Shown: positions 1-8,760, counted from the first letter of the stretch. The stretch: 64,000 nucleotides of DNA from Mesorhizobium norvegicum (GCF_004919685.1 NZ_SMYZ01000061.1:1-64000); one strand, 5' to 3'. Numbers and translations: made by a program. The notes: generated from the sequence alone by a model not told the origin.

Positions 1-1275
1 TACCTGCGCTCGACGCTGAACACGCCGGCCCCGCCGGCCGCAGCCCCGCCAGCGCTCGAACCCACCCCGCAGCCGGAACCGGAGCCGCCGGCGGTCGAGC
101 CACCGCCCCCGCCGCCTTCCGAGCTGCCGCCGACGCCGCCGCCGACCGAGGGCGACATCAACAATCCGCCTGTCGACCCGACGCCGCCGGTGCAGGCAAG
201 CGATCCGGAGCCCGAGCCACCACCGCCGCCACCGCCGGCACCGGTGGCGGATCCGCCACCCCCGCCACCGGTGGTGCCGACGGCGGCGCCCGACCTGCCA
301 ACACCGGCCGCGGGAGAGGAAATCCTGCTCTATCGCATCGAGGTTCCGGTCTATTCGGCCTTGCCGCCGGTCGCCGAACATCTGGCGATGACGACGCTCG
401 GCACCTTCCACGAACGGCGCGGCGAGCAGAGCCTGCTGTCGAACACGGAGCTGTCGCCGGTCTGGGGCCGCATTTTCGGCCAGGATAGCAAGATGGCGTA
501 TTCGGGAACGGTGTCGCCGTCCTTCGACGGCACCCTGTTCGGCCTGCAGGCGGGCTTCGACGTGTTCGGCCGCGAAACGTCGTCAGGCCAGACCGACCGC
601 GCCGGCCTGTTCATCGCCTATGCCAGCATGAATGGCGACGTGCGCGGCCAGGCGCTGGGCTGGAACAATTTGTCCGTCGGCAGCATGGATCTCACCGGCA
701 CCAGTGTCGGCGGCTACTGGACCCGTATCGGCCAAAGCGGCTGGTATCTGGACGGCGTCCTCATGGCCACCTTCTTCGGCGGCAACGCAACATCGTCGCG
801 TGACGTCGGCATCGACATCGGCGGAACCGGCGTCACCGCTTCGCTGGAGGGCGGCTATCCGATTGCGCTGGCGCAAGGCTGGACGCTTGAACCGCAGGCG
901 CAACTGGTCTGGCAGCATTTGGCGCTCGACGATGCTTCGGACCGTTTCTCGTCGGTTTCCTTCGATTCCAACGACAGCGTCACCGGCCGGCTGGGCGTGC
1001 GGCTGCAGGGCGAGACTGCTATCAACGGCGTGCCGCTGCAGCCCTACCTCAAAGCCAACATCTGGCACGACTTCGGCGGTACCAGCCATGTCAATTTCGA
1101 CACCACCGATATCTCGACCGAGGGCAAATCGACCTCGTTCGAATTCGGCGGCGGCGTGATCGCCAAGGTGACGGACAAGGTCAGCATCTTCGCCACCGGC
1201 GGCTACACCACCAATCTCGGCGGTGACAAACGCCGTATCCTCGAAGGCAATCTCGGCTTCAGCGTCAAATGGTGA
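1..1275 (+). CDS. Autotransporter outer-membrane beta-barrel protein, 5'-truncated by window edge
   Basis: 3' part of a type V autotransporter; the frame is open to the left edge, so the passenger domain is not visible and 424 codons remain. Residues 7-105 form a proline-rich linker with repeated PPPPP and PEPEP blocks. From about residue 125 the chain alternates short amphipathic strands and turns, as in the roughly 280-residue outer-membrane barrel of this family. It ends in FSVKW; a terminal aromatic residue after alternating hydrophobics is the usual barrel-assembly signal. An internal GTG at 190 could be mistaken for a start, but the same frame continues upstream with the same proline-rich composition. 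The cargo of the passenger is unknown. A palindromic repeat pair follows the stop. Confidence 0.8.
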   Translation, partial: YLRSTLNTPAPPAAAPPALEPTPQPEPEPPAVEPPPPPPSELPPTPPPTEGDINNPPVDPTPPVQASDPEPEPPPPPPPAPVADPPPPPPVVPTAAPDLPTPAAGEEILLYRIEVPVYSALPPVAEHLAMTTLGTFHERRGEQSLLSNTELSPVWGRIFGQDSKMAYSGTVSPSFDGTLFGLQAGFDVFGRETSSGQTDRAGLFIAYASMNGDVRGQALGWNNLSVGSMDLTGTSVGGYWTRIGQSGWYLDGVLMATFFGGNATSSRDVGIDIGGTGVTASLEGGYPIALAQGWTLEPQAQLVWQHLALDDASDRFSSVSFDSNDSVTGRLGVRLQGETAINGVPLQPYLKANIWHDFGGTSHVNFDTTDISTEGKSTSFEFGGGVIAKVTDKVSIFATGGYTTNLGGDKRRILEGNLGFSVKW

Positions 1276-1336
1276 AACAGGCCATGATGGAGTCGTATGA
1301 TGCCGCTTGCGACATCTGTTTTCTGCAGCAAGGTCT

Positions 1337-1516
1337 GCGCCGCCCCTCATCCGCCTGCCGGCACCTTCTCCCCGTATAGTGACGGGGAGAAGGGGACTGT
1401 CGCAACGCTGGCGCCCTTTTTGCACCACTGATGATTGGCGAAACCGTGGATGACGGCGTCTTTCTCCCCGTCACTATACGGGGAGAAATGTCCGGCAGGA
1501 CAATGAGGGGCAGCGC
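1337..1516. repeat. Inverted pair of intergenic palindromic repeats (CTTCTCCCC family)
   Basis: Two copies of one unit face each other. Copy A (1337-1392) reads GCGCCGCCCCTCATCC, a CTGCCGGCA block, then a hairpin with arms CTTCTCCCCGT and ACGGGGAGAAG (1365-1392). Copy B (1461-1516) is the reverse complement arrangement: hairpin 1461-1488, then CCGGCAGGA and ATGAGGGGCAGCGC. The 18-bp hairpin cores of A and B are exact reverse complements of each other. The same family recurs at 47369-47511 with the hairpins pointing outward. It lies between convergent genes and could act as a bidirectional terminator, but neither hairpin has a U-tract. No coding potential seen. Confidence 0.8.
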
Positions 1517-1550
1517 TAACGCCGCGTCCTAAGCGAATCCAACCCGATGC

Positions 1551-2174
1551 TCAGTTACCCGAACGCATCGCCACTGTGGCGATGCCGGCGCCGACCAGCA
1601 GCGTGCCGCCGGTGCGGTTGAAGATGCGGATTGCCTTGGGATTGCGCACCACGTTGCGTGCGCGTGCCGCGATCAGCGCATAACCGAAGGCATTGGCGAA
1701 GGCGAGCGCCAGGAAGGTCGTCTCGAAGATCAGCATCTGCGTCCAGAAATCGGCGTGCCGGTCGAGGAACTGCGGCAGGAAGGCGACGAAGAAGGTGATG
1801 CTTTTCGGGTTGAGCGCGGTGACTAGCCATGCATGCGCCATCATCTTGGCCGACGACACCGCATCGGTGCGCGGTTCGGCTTTCAGCGCGCCGCCCGCGC
1901 GAAACAATTTCACGCCGAGATAGATCAGATAGCCTGCGCCGATCAGCTTCAGGATGGTGAAGACGGTCGCCGAAGCCGCCAGCAGCGCGCCGATGCCCAG
2001 CATCGACAAGGTCATCGCGGTGAAGTCGCCCAGCGCCACGCCAACGGCCATCGGCAGCGCTGTGCGCCAGCCCTGGCCCAGCGCGTACGACACGACCAGC
2101 AGGATGGTCGGACCCGGAATGATGAGAAGGATCGTCGACGCTGCGGTGAAGGCGGCCCAGTTTTCGAAGGACAT
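1551..2174 (-). CDS. LysE/RhtB-family amino-acid exporter
   Basis: Inner-membrane exporter of the LysE/RhtB superfamily, 207 aa, the usual length. About six hydrophobic segments are visible, near residues 5-28, 38-62, 68-88, 112-135, 145-168 and 185-203. The family signature is present near the N terminus: IIPGPT at residues 18-23, where the PGP motif is characteristic, followed by the small-residue-rich second helix (GVALGDF). Members export basic or neutral amino acids such as lysine, homoserine or threonine; the substrate cannot be read from sequence. The ATG at 2174 is preceded by GGGAG. Monocistronic; it faces the autotransporter gene across the palindromic repeats. Confidence 0.88.
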   Translation of the reverse strand: MSFENWAAFTAASTILLIIPGPTILLVVSYALGQGWRTALPMAVGVALGDFTAMTLSMLGIGALLAASATVFTILKLIGAGYLIYLGVKLFRAGGALKAEPRTDAVSSAKMMAHAWLVTALNPKSITFFVAFLPQFLDRHADFWTQMLIFETTFLALAFANAFGYALIAARARNVVRNPKAIRIFNRTGGTLLVGAGIATVAMRSGN

Positions 2175-2331
2175 GTTTGTCTCCCTTGGGTTAAAGAAAA
2201 GGATAAATCCTGAGCCCTGGGAGAATGTAAAGAGGCGTGTTCTTTGTTTTTACGCAAATTCCGGACGGTAGACCGCCAAGCACTTTTCCTGGAATTGCTG
2301 CGGTATCAATTGCGCCAACGGCAGATCGGCG

Positions 2332-2454
2332 TCAGTTCGCGCCGCTCAGCGTGCTCACGATATCGGCCAGGCTGACATTGGCACCGAGAACGGTTGCTGC
2401 CGCGACAATGGCAGCGGCAAAAAGCTTGATGTCGGTTTTTAACGTCTTGCACAT
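2332..2454 (-). CDS. Small secreted or membrane peptide, 40 aa, unknown
   Basis: Starting at the ATG at 2454 (preceded by GAGGGG five bases upstream), the frame encodes a 40-residue peptide: a basic N terminus (MCKTLKTDIK), a hydrophobic stretch LFAAAIVAAATVLGA, then a possible signal-peptidase site after SLA and a short tail. A longer reading starts upstream but has no ribosome site. The composition fits a small exported protein like the DUF680-type ones elsewhere in this window, without detectable sequence similarity. It lies alone between the LysE and L,D-transpeptidase genes. Supported only by the ribosome site and the signal-like profile. Confidence 0.4.
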   Translation of the reverse strand: MCKTLKTDIKLFAAAIVAAATVLGANVSLADIVSTLSGAN

Positions 2455-2692
2455 GGAGGCCCCTCGCTGATCGCTTGAGGGGTAGGAAACACCAGTGCCG
2501 GGATTATGACCCGACCGAGGTCTTTTTGTGCAGCAGCTCCCAGTCAATGGTCAGGCAGGAAGGTCGAGCGCCCGCGGGCCACGCGCAAACGCAGGCCATG
2601 CAAGGTCTTCACGCTTTATCAACCATGAATGATGAAAATACCTGCTATCCGGCCGGACCGTGCTTCCCGCCGACAGCGTAGGGTTTGGGTAT

Positions 2693-3460
2693 ATGCGTGA
2701 GTTGCCGCAAGGTCTGACGCCGCCGCGAAACGGCGACGCATTCGAAACCGATCATCATCTTTCCCGCCGCGCCATCCTGTCCGGGGCAGGGGCGCTCGCG
2801 CTGCTCAGCGCCGCCGGTTGCTCAACCTCGGGTGGTGGCCTGCCGGCGCTCGAGCTGGACGACGTTACCACCGGCTCCGTGCGGCCGATCCGGCCAAGCA
2901 TCAGCGTCGACAAGAACATCACCAGCCCCGGCGTCATGTATGCCGCGATGACGGATGGCGGCTTCAATCTGCCGGAAGTGCCCTATCTCAAGGTCAAGTC
3001 CGAATTCCGCCGCCAGATCGTCGTCGACACGACAGGCGAGGCGCCCGGCACCATCGTCGTTCATCTGCAGGAGCGCATGCTCTATCTCGTGCAGCCGGGC
3101 GGCGATGCCATCCGCTACGGCGTTGGTATCGGCAAGGACGGCTTCCGCTGGTCCGGCCGCGCCAACATCCAGTACGGCAGGGAATGGCCGACCTGGACGC
3201 CGCCGCCCGAGATGATCGCGCGCAAGCCGGAACTGGTGAAATGGCAGGCCGGCCAGCCCGGCGGCCTCACCAACCCGCTCGGCGCACGCGCCCTCTACAT
3301 CTACCAGGACGGCAAGGACACCGGCTATCGCATCCACGGCTCGCCCGAATGGTGGAGCATCGGTCAGGCGATGTCGTCGGGCTGCGTGCGCCTGATCAAC
3401 CAGGACATCATCGACCTCTACAGCCGCGTCTCCAAGAAAAACCCGGTCGTGGTCGTCTGA
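2693..3460 (+). CDS. L,D-transpeptidase (YkuD domain), probable lipoprotein
   Basis: Periplasmic peptidoglycan-modifying enzyme of the ErfK/YbiS/YcfS type, which makes 3-3 crosslinks or attaches proteins to stem peptides. From the ATG at 2693 it is 255 aa; an in-frame GTG at 2660 would add 11 residues. The N terminus has twin arginines (SRRAILSGAGALALL) followed by SAAGC, resembling a Tat-type lipoprotein signal with the lipidated cysteine near residue 43. The YkuD catalytic region is intact at the C terminus: HGSPEWW with histidine near 215 and SSGCVRL with the catalytic cysteine near 231. Rhizobia carry many paralogues of this family, so the specific role is unknown. It stands alone, ahead of the phosphofructokinase gene. 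Confidence 0.9.
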   Translation: MRELPQGLTPPRNGDAFETDHHLSRRAILSGAGALALLSAAGCSTSGGGLPALELDDVTTGSVRPIRPSISVDKNITSPGVMYAAMTDGGFNLPEVPYLKVKSEFRRQIVVDTTGEAPGTIVVHLQERMLYLVQPGGDAIRYGVGIGKDGFRWSGRANIQYGREWPTWTPPPEMIARKPELVKWQAGQPGGLTNPLGARALYIYQDGKDTGYRIHGSPEWWSIGQAMSSGCVRLINQDIIDLYSRVSKKNPVVVV

Positions 3461-3546
3461 TCGTTTAGTCCGCCGACTCTCCCGTTGCACGATGCTGCAA
3501 GACAGGCGAATGTGCCTGAGGATTCATCGCTCGGGAGACGTCAGGA

Positions 3547-4713
3547 ATGGCCGGAACTTTTGTCATCGCGCAGGGCGGCGGCCCAACCGCCGTCATCAAC
3601 CAGACGGTGGTCGGGGCGACGCTGGAGATCCGCAAGCGGCATCCCGGCGCCAAGGTCCTGGGCTCCATCCACGGCGTGCGCGGCATCCGTGACGGCAACT
3701 ATGTCGACCTTTCGGCCATTCCCGAGGAGCGTCTGCGGCTGATTGCCGGAACCCCAAGTGCGGCCCTTGGCTCGACCCGCGACAAGCCGGATGCCGCCTA
3801 TTGCGATGTCATCCTCAACGGCCTGAAGAAAGCCGGCGCCGACGCCTTCATCTACATCGGCGGCAATGACACGTCGGGCACGCAGCAAATCCTGACCGAC
3901 GCCGCCGGCGGCAAGATCGCCTTCGTCCATGCGCCAAAGACCATCGACAATGATCTCGAGGAAAACGACCACACGCCGGGCTTCATTTCGGCGGCCGAGT
4001 TCGTCGCTGGCGCCTTCCTCTCCGTCGATCTCGATTTCCGCGCCCTGCCCGGCATCTATGTCGGCATCGTCATGGGCCGGCATGCCGGCTTCCTCACCGC
4101 CGCGGCCGCTGCCTGGCAGCTCGACCCCGACAGCGGCCCGCACCTTGTCTATGTGCCCGAGCGCCCATTCTCGGCCGCCGGCTTCATCGACGACGTCCGC
4201 GCCACGCTCGATCGCCACAAGCGTTGCATCGTCGCCGTGTCGGAAGGTGTCAGCACCGCCGATGGCAAGGCGCTGGTCGAAAGCCTGGTGCCGCCGGACA
4301 AGCTTGAGCGCGACGCCCATGGCAACGTCAAGCTGTCGGGCAGCGACCTGCCGGCCGCACTCGAGCGCGCGCTGGCCGAAGGGCTGCCGGGCAAGCGAGC
4401 CCGCGTCGACGCGCTCGGTTACATGCCGCGCGGCTATATCGGCGCTATCAGCGCGGTCGACGCGCAGGAGGCTTTCGATGCCGGCGCTTTCGCCGTCACT
4501 GTCGCCGAACAGGGCGGCGGCTCGGTGGCCCTGCAATATGACGGCACCAAAACGGTGCTGAAGAAGGTGCCGTTGAAGAACGTCGCCGGCAAGACCCGCC
4601 ACATGCCGGACGATTTCATGAAGCCCGATGTCAATCAGCTGTCGGATGCCGGCATGGCCTATCTCAAGCGGCTGGTGCCGGAAAAGTACAAGGTCGGGAA
4701 GCCCTTCGTCTGA
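3547..4713 (+). CDS. pfp: Phosphofructokinase, pyrophosphate-dependent type
   Basis: Phosphorylates fructose-6-phosphate in glycolysis or, with PPi chemistry, works reversibly. 388 aa. GGGPTAVINQ (10-19) is the N-terminal phosphate loop. At the phosphoryl-donor site the protein has GGND (105-108) and KTIDND (131-136). An aspartate after GGx, where ATP enzymes have glycine, and lysine before TIDND are the two residues that mark PPi-using enzymes. MGRHAG (176-181) is the sugar-phosphate motif. The residue before that aspartate is asparagine, where most members have aspartate; this is unusual. Its TGA overlaps the ATG of the following metallo-hydrolase (TGATG), so the two are translationally coupled. 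Donor preference is inferred from motifs only. Confidence 0.85.
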   Translation: MAGTFVIAQGGGPTAVINQTVVGATLEIRKRHPGAKVLGSIHGVRGIRDGNYVDLSAIPEERLRLIAGTPSAALGSTRDKPDAAYCDVILNGLKKAGADAFIYIGGNDTSGTQQILTDAAGGKIAFVHAPKTIDNDLEENDHTPGFISAAEFVAGAFLSVDLDFRALPGIYVGIVMGRHAGFLTAAAAAWQLDPDSGPHLVYVPERPFSAAGFIDDVRATLDRHKRCIVAVSEGVSTADGKALVESLVPPDKLERDAHGNVKLSGSDLPAALERALAEGLPGKRARVDALGYMPRGYIGAISAVDAQEAFDAGAFAVTVAEQGGGSVALQYDGTKTVLKKVPLKNVAGKTRHMPDDFMKPDVNQLSDAGMAYLKRLVPEKYKVGKPFV

Positions 4714-5468
4714 TGCCTGGCTCACTTCTCATGCCGGACTCACACTTGATGCCGGACTGGTTCAGCAGGCGCATCGTCGACGACAAGACGACAATGCTGA
4801 CCGAGCCGTTCGTGCATGCCTATGTGCGTGCCAACATCTGGCATCTGCGCGGCCGCGATGCCGACCTGCTGGTCGACACCGGCATGGGCATCTGTCCGCT
4901 GGCGCCCGAGATCGAGACGCCCGACGGCAAGCCGCTGCTGGTCGTCGCCACCCACATCCATCTCGACCATGTCGGCTCGCTGCACGAATTTCCGTTGCGG
5001 GCCGGGCCAAGGATGAGCGCAGAACAATTCGAGAGCATGGATGAGGCGGCGACCTACGCTTACATGTTCCACGATCTCGAAGGCGCCGTCTCGAAACTGC
5101 CGGCGCCGGGCTGGAAGGCGGCCGACTACAAGATCCCGTCCGCTCCATTGACGCGAACCCTCGACGAGGGCGATGTGGTCGATCTCGGCGACCGGCAGTT
5201 TCGCGTGCTGCATCTGCCGGGCCATTCGCCGGATTCGATCGCGCTGTTCGATGAGGCTGACGGCCTGTTCTTCAGCGGCGACGCCATCTATGACGACACG
5301 CTGATCGACAGCCTGCCGGACTCCGACCGGGCCGCCTATATCAGCACGATGCAGCGCCTGCTCGACCTGCCGATCCGCATTGGTCATGGCGGCCACGGAC
5401 CGAGCTTCGACGGCAAGCGCATGCGCGAGATTGCAACGGCTTACGTCAGGCAGACCGGCAAGGTCTGA
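4713..5468 (+). CDS. MBL-fold metallo-hydrolase
   Basis: Metallo-beta-lactamase-fold hydrolase, 251 aa. The zinc-binding motif THIHLDH is at residues 80-86 (H81, H83, D85, H86); further metal ligands are expected in GHSPDS, FSGDAIYD and GHGGHG, all present in order. Such proteins hydrolyse thioesters, lactones or phosphodiesters; the substrate is not evident. The start overlaps the phosphofructokinase stop by one base. The first 16 residues repeat MPxS/MPDx, giving alternative ATGs at 4731 and 4749; the shared TGATG favours 4713. Why a metallo-hydrolase is coupled to a phosphofructokinase is unclear; removal of a damaged or side-product metabolite is one speculative idea. Confidence 0.85.
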   Translation: MPGSLLMPDSHLMPDWFSRRIVDDKTTMLTEPFVHAYVRANIWHLRGRDADLLVDTGMGICPLAPEIETPDGKPLLVVATHIHLDHVGSLHEFPLRAGPRMSAEQFESMDEAATYAYMFHDLEGAVSKLPAPGWKAADYKIPSAPLTRTLDEGDVVDLGDRQFRVLHLPGHSPDSIALFDEADGLFFSGDAIYDDTLIDSLPDSDRAAYISTMQRLLDLPIRIGHGGHGPSFDGKRMREIATAYVRQTGKV

Positions 5469-5724
5469 GCCTCGCCGCGACCGTGAGCTGGCAGCAGCCG
5501 TCAAGCCGTAGGCCCGCTCATCATCCCCAAAGAATTAAATCTTTGTAATATCGGCGAAAAAACCTAATTTGCCCGCATCGGCGCCCTAGATCGGGGTTCG
5601 TCGACCCGACCGGCTGCCGCATGAAGCGAGACCGGCAACCGCGAAGGCCGATACGCTGGATGGGCCGTTCCCCTCCCAGGAACAGGCCACGGCGCCGGAC
5701 CAATGTCTCGCACGGACAACGATC

Positions 5725-7254
5725 ATGTCATCCCTTCGAATTCTTCGCAGACATCGCGTCGCCGCGCTGCTCGGCGCCGCCCTCATCATCAGCCCTGTCG
5801 CGTTCTCCGTCGTCAGGGCCAATCATGCCCAGGCAGGCACCATGACCCCTATGGCCGGCGTGACGGCACCCAATGGCTCGTTCGCCCCGATCGTGGCGGC
5901 CGACAAGCCCGCGGTGGTGACGGTCACCACCGTCATGAAGGCGCAGCCGGCAAGCGCCGATGACGGCATGCCGCTCGGCAACTCGCCATTCGACGACTAT
6001 TTCCGTCAGTTCTTCGGCGACCAGGGCATGCCCGCCCCGCGCACACCGCCGCAGGAGCCGGCGCAGCGTTCCGAGGCGCTCGGCTCCGGCTTCATCGTTG
6101 CGGCCGACGGCACCATCGTCACCAACAATCACGTCGTCGACAACGCTTCTTCCATCAAGGTGACGCTCGACGATGGCACGGAGCTTCCCGCCAAGCTCGT
6201 CGGCCGCGACGCCAAGAATGACCTCGCCGTGCTCAAGATCAAGTCCGACAAGCCCCTGCCCACCGTCAAATGGGGCGATTCCGACAGGTTGATGACCGGC
6301 GACCAGGTGCTGGCGATCGGCAATCCGTTCGGCATCGGCACCACGGTCACCGCAGGCATCGTTTCGGCCCGCGGCCGCGATCTGCACAGCGGGCCGTTTG
6401 ACGATTTCATCCAGATCGACGCGCCGATCAACCATGGCAATTCCGGCGGTCCGCTGGTCGATGTGAACGGCAATGTCGTCGGCATCAACACGGCGATCTA
6501 TTCGCCCAATGGCGGTAGTGTTGGCGTCGGCTTCGCCATCCCGTCCGACCAGGCTGAGAAGGTGGTCGCCAAGCTGATGAAGGACGGCTCCATCCAGTAC
6601 GGCTATCTCGGTGTCGAGATCCAGCCGGTGACGCCGGACGTGGCAAGCGCCATCGGCCTCGATCATCCTGGCGGCGCGCTGGTTTCGCAAGTCAATGACG
6701 GTTCGCCGGCGGCCAGGGCCGGCGTCGAGACCGGCGACGTCATCACCAGCTTTGCCGGGCAGGATGTGAAGGATCCTAAGGACCTGTCGCGGGCGGTCGC
6801 CGATGTCGCTGCCGGCGCCAGGGAGACGCTGGACGTCTGGCGCAAAGGCAAGGCCATGGATATTTCCGTTGATGTCGGGCGCAACACCGACGACGTGAAG
6901 ACCGCGTCGTTGGACGACGGGTCCGGCACGCCAAGCGCCGAGCAAGGCTCGCGCGTTCCGGCAATGGGGCTTGGCCTGATGGACATCACCCCTGACATCC
7001 GCCAGCAGATGAATCTCGCCGACAATCAGCACGGCGCGGTGGTTGCCAGCGTCAATCCCGACAAGGCTGCAGCGGCTTCCGGAATCCAGGCCGGTGACAT
7101 CATCGTCGCCGTCAATCAGGTGCCGGTGAAGAGCGCCAGGCAAGTGACGCAGGCGATCGCCCAGGCCGGCAGGTCCGGCCGCAAATCTGTCCTTCTGCTG
7201 GTCGAGCGCGATGGCGGCCAGATCTATGTCGCGGTGCCTTTCGCCAATGGCTGA
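5725..7254 (+). CDS. degP: DegP/HtrA-type periplasmic serine endoprotease (Do family)
   Basis: Envelope protein quality-control protease, 509 aa, the typical length for a two-PDZ DegP. Residues 1-38 look like a signal peptide (RRHR, then a hydrophobic core, cleavage after AQA). The chymotrypsin-like domain has its triad at H136 (NNHVVD), D166 (KNDLAVL) and S240 (GNSGGPL). Two PDZ domains follow at about 290-375 and 410-500, the second with GIQAGDIIVAVN. The region between residues 76 and 118 is rich in proline and glutamine, as in the regulatory LA loop of DegP. An AT-rich stretch at 5525-5575 probably holds the promoter. Rhizobia have several DegP paralogues; the exact orthologue is not resolved. 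Confidence 0.92.
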   Translation: MSSLRILRRHRVAALLGAALIISPVAFSVVRANHAQAGTMTPMAGVTAPNGSFAPIVAADKPAVVTVTTVMKAQPASADDGMPLGNSPFDDYFRQFFGDQGMPAPRTPPQEPAQRSEALGSGFIVAADGTIVTNNHVVDNASSIKVTLDDGTELPAKLVGRDAKNDLAVLKIKSDKPLPTVKWGDSDRLMTGDQVLAIGNPFGIGTTVTAGIVSARGRDLHSGPFDDFIQIDAPINHGNSGGPLVDVNGNVVGINTAIYSPNGGSVGVGFAIPSDQAEKVVAKLMKDGSIQYGYLGVEIQPVTPDVASAIGLDHPGGALVSQVNDGSPAARAGVETGDVITSFAGQDVKDPKDLSRAVADVAAGARETLDVWRKGKAMDISVDVGRNTDDVKTASLDDGSGTPSAEQGSRVPAMGLGLMDITPDIRQQMNLADNQHGAVVASVNPDKAAAASGIQAGDIIVAVNQVPVKSARQVTQAIAQAGRSGRKSVLLLVERDGGQIYVAVPFANG

Positions 7255-7360
7255 ACCGCAACGTTGACGTCAACGCAGGATCGGCAGGGCTGGTCGGTGA
7301 CGATCCCTGGCGGCCTCTGCCGTCAAGATTTCGGTTGCCCGCCACGACATCTTCGAGAAC

Positions 7361-7392
7361 ATTGCATCAGGCCGATAGTGGCCTGATGCAAT
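7361..7392. promoter_or_regulatory. Perfect 13-bp inverted repeat upstream of the molybdo-oxidoreductase
   Basis: Arms ATTGCATCAGGCC (7361-7373) and GGCCTGATGCAAT (7380-7392) are perfectly complementary around a six-base spacer. There is no U-tract, so a terminator of the upstream degP is unlikely on its own. It ends 13 bases before the ATG at 7406 and covers the alternative ATG at 7391, which argues against that alternative start. It could be an operator or a translation-controlling hairpin for the two downstream oxidoreductase genes. Confidence 0.6.
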
Positions 7393-7405
7393 GGGGATTG
7401 CCGCG

Positions 7406-8017
7406 ATGGTCACCCGGGGTTTCTCTTCAGGACGGCGCCCGCCAACCGATGGCGATGCGCGCATACCGCCGGGCCAATATCTCGAACAGGGTTTTCCAGT
7501 GCTGTCGGCCGGTCCCACGCCGCGCGTGCGCACCGAGGACTGGTCTTTCACGCTGAAACATGGGCCACGCCCGATCAAGAAATGGAGCTGGGCCGAGTTC
7601 AACGCGCTGCCGCTGACCAAGATGACGCGCGACATCCATTGCGTGACCGCATGGACCAAGTTCGACACGCCGTGGCAGGGCGTGCTGGTCGACGACATCC
7701 TTGCCGACGCGGGTTTGGAGCCGCCGACCGGCTTCACGCTGGCGCACGCGTTCGACGGTTACACCACCAATGTGCCGGTCAAGGATCTCACCGCCGGCAA
7801 GGCCATGGTGGCGCTGCTTTACGAAGGCAAGCCGATCACATCGGACCATGGCGGCCCGGCAAGGCTGCTCGTTCCGCATCTCTATTTCTGGAAGTCGGCC
7901 AAATGGCTGAACGGCCTGCAATTCACCACGCGCGACGAACCCGGTTTCTGGGAATTGCGCGGCTACCATATCTATGGCGATCCATGGCGCGAGCAGCGCT
8001 ACACGGACGATCCATGA
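7406..8017 (+). CDS. Molybdopterin-dependent oxidoreductase (sulfite-oxidase fold)
   Basis: Predicted 203-aa oxidoreductase of the sulfite oxidase/MsrP-like molybdopterin superfamily. The cofactor cysteine is visible in DIHCVTAWTKFD (C79 from this start), followed by HAFDGYTTN and the HGGPARLLVPHLY block that contacts the pterin. There is no signal peptide, so it is probably cytoplasmic. I chose ATG 7406 because GGGGA lies eight bases upstream and the family usually starts with xTRGFxGRR; ATG 7391 lies inside a hairpin. Its stop overlaps the next start (ATGA), pairing it with an FAD/NAD(P)H reductase that would supply electrons. The substrate is unknown. Confidence 0.88.
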   Translation: MVTRGFSSGRRPPTDGDARIPPGQYLEQGFPVLSAGPTPRVRTEDWSFTLKHGPRPIKKWSWAEFNALPLTKMTRDIHCVTAWTKFDTPWQGVLVDDILADAGLEPPTGFTLAHAFDGYTTNVPVKDLTAGKAMVALLYEGKPITSDHGGPARLLVPHLYFWKSAKWLNGLQFTTRDEPGFWELRGYHIYGDPWREQRYTDDP

Positions 8018-8760
8018 GCGATGCGGCAGCAGTGCAATCGCCTTGGCAGATGGCCAAGATCGTCCGCATCGAAAAGCGCACGCCGCGTGTCACCAGCTTC
8101 TTTTTCCAGCCGTCTCGGCCCTTCGCCTATCGCGCCGGGCAGCATGTCGACGTCAGGCTGACGGCGCCGGACGGCTATCAGGCGCGCCGCTCCTATTCCA
8201 TCGCCTCGGCACCCGAGAGTGGCGGCGTGATCGAACTGGCGATCGAAAAACTCGACGATGGCGAGGTTTCGCCATTCTTCCACGAGGTCGCGGCAATTGG
8301 CGACGAAATCGAACTACGCGGACCGCTCGGCGGGCATTTCGTCTGGCCAGAAGATGAGAATGGTCCGCTTGTGCTGGTCGGCGGCGGTTCGGGCGTCGTT
8401 CCCTTGATGTCGATGGTCCGTCATCGCGCCGCGCAGAATTCAAGCGTGCCCGTCGTCCTGGTCTTTTCAGCCCGGGTCTGGGACGAAGTGATCTTTCGTG
8501 ACGAACTGATCACCCTCGACGATCGCCAACACGGCTTCGATCTGGTGCTGACGCTGACGCGCGAGGCCGCACGTCGTCCCGCCGATTATTCGCGGCGGGT
8601 GGATGTTGCGATGATGGCGCAAGCGATGGTGCGGCTGCCCGAGCCGCCCGGTCTCGCCTTTGTCTGCGGCTCGAATGCGTTCGTTTCTGCCGCCGCCCAG
8701 GCGCTGATCGATGCCGGCGTTGCAGCGGAAAACATTCGCACCGAACGGTATGGAGTTTGA
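8014..8760 (+). CDS. Ferredoxin-reductase-type FAD/NAD(P)H oxidoreductase
   Basis: Flavin reductase of the ferredoxin-NADP reductase fold, 248 aa. The FAD-binding motif RRSYSIAS starts at residue 58, the nucleotide-binding glycine loop GGGSGVVPL is at 123-131, and CGSNAFV near the C terminus is the usual NAD(P)H-interacting CG motif. There is no C-terminal 2Fe-2S domain, so electrons must go directly to the partner protein. The four-base ATGA overlap with the preceding molybdopterin gene indicates translational coupling; together they form a two-component oxidoreductase. This pairing occurs in other rhizobia, but the substrate is not known to me. Confidence 0.88.
   Translation: MSDAAAVQSPWQMAKIVRIEKRTPRVTSFFFQPSRPFAYRAGQHVDVRLTAPDGYQARRSYSIASAPESGGVIELAIEKLDDGEVSPFFHEVAAIGDEIELRGPLGGHFVWPEDENGPLVLVGGGSGVVPLMSMVRHRAAQNSSVPVVLVFSARVWDEVIFRDELITLDDRQHGFDLVLTLTREAARRPADYSRRVDVAMMAQAMVRLPEPPGLAFVCGSNAFVSAAAQALIDAGVAAENIRTERYGV

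Noticed and set aside
1337..1516. Palindromic pair considered as a CRISPR or attachment site
   Set aside because: Only two copies in inverted orientation, no spacers, no tRNA or integrase nearby; fits a dispersed palindromic repeat.
3541..4725. Long minus-strand open frame opposite the phosphofructokinase
   Set aside because: It mirrors the codon pattern of the real gene, is rich in Arg/Gly/Asp, and has no recognisable domain. High GC produces such shadows throughout the window, for example opposite degP (5728-7143), the binding protein (32891-34366) and xdhB (47546-49018).
5469..5724. Possible small gene before degP
   Set aside because: Overlapping short frames lack ribosome sites; the AT-rich stretch at 5525-5575 is better explained as the degP promoter region.
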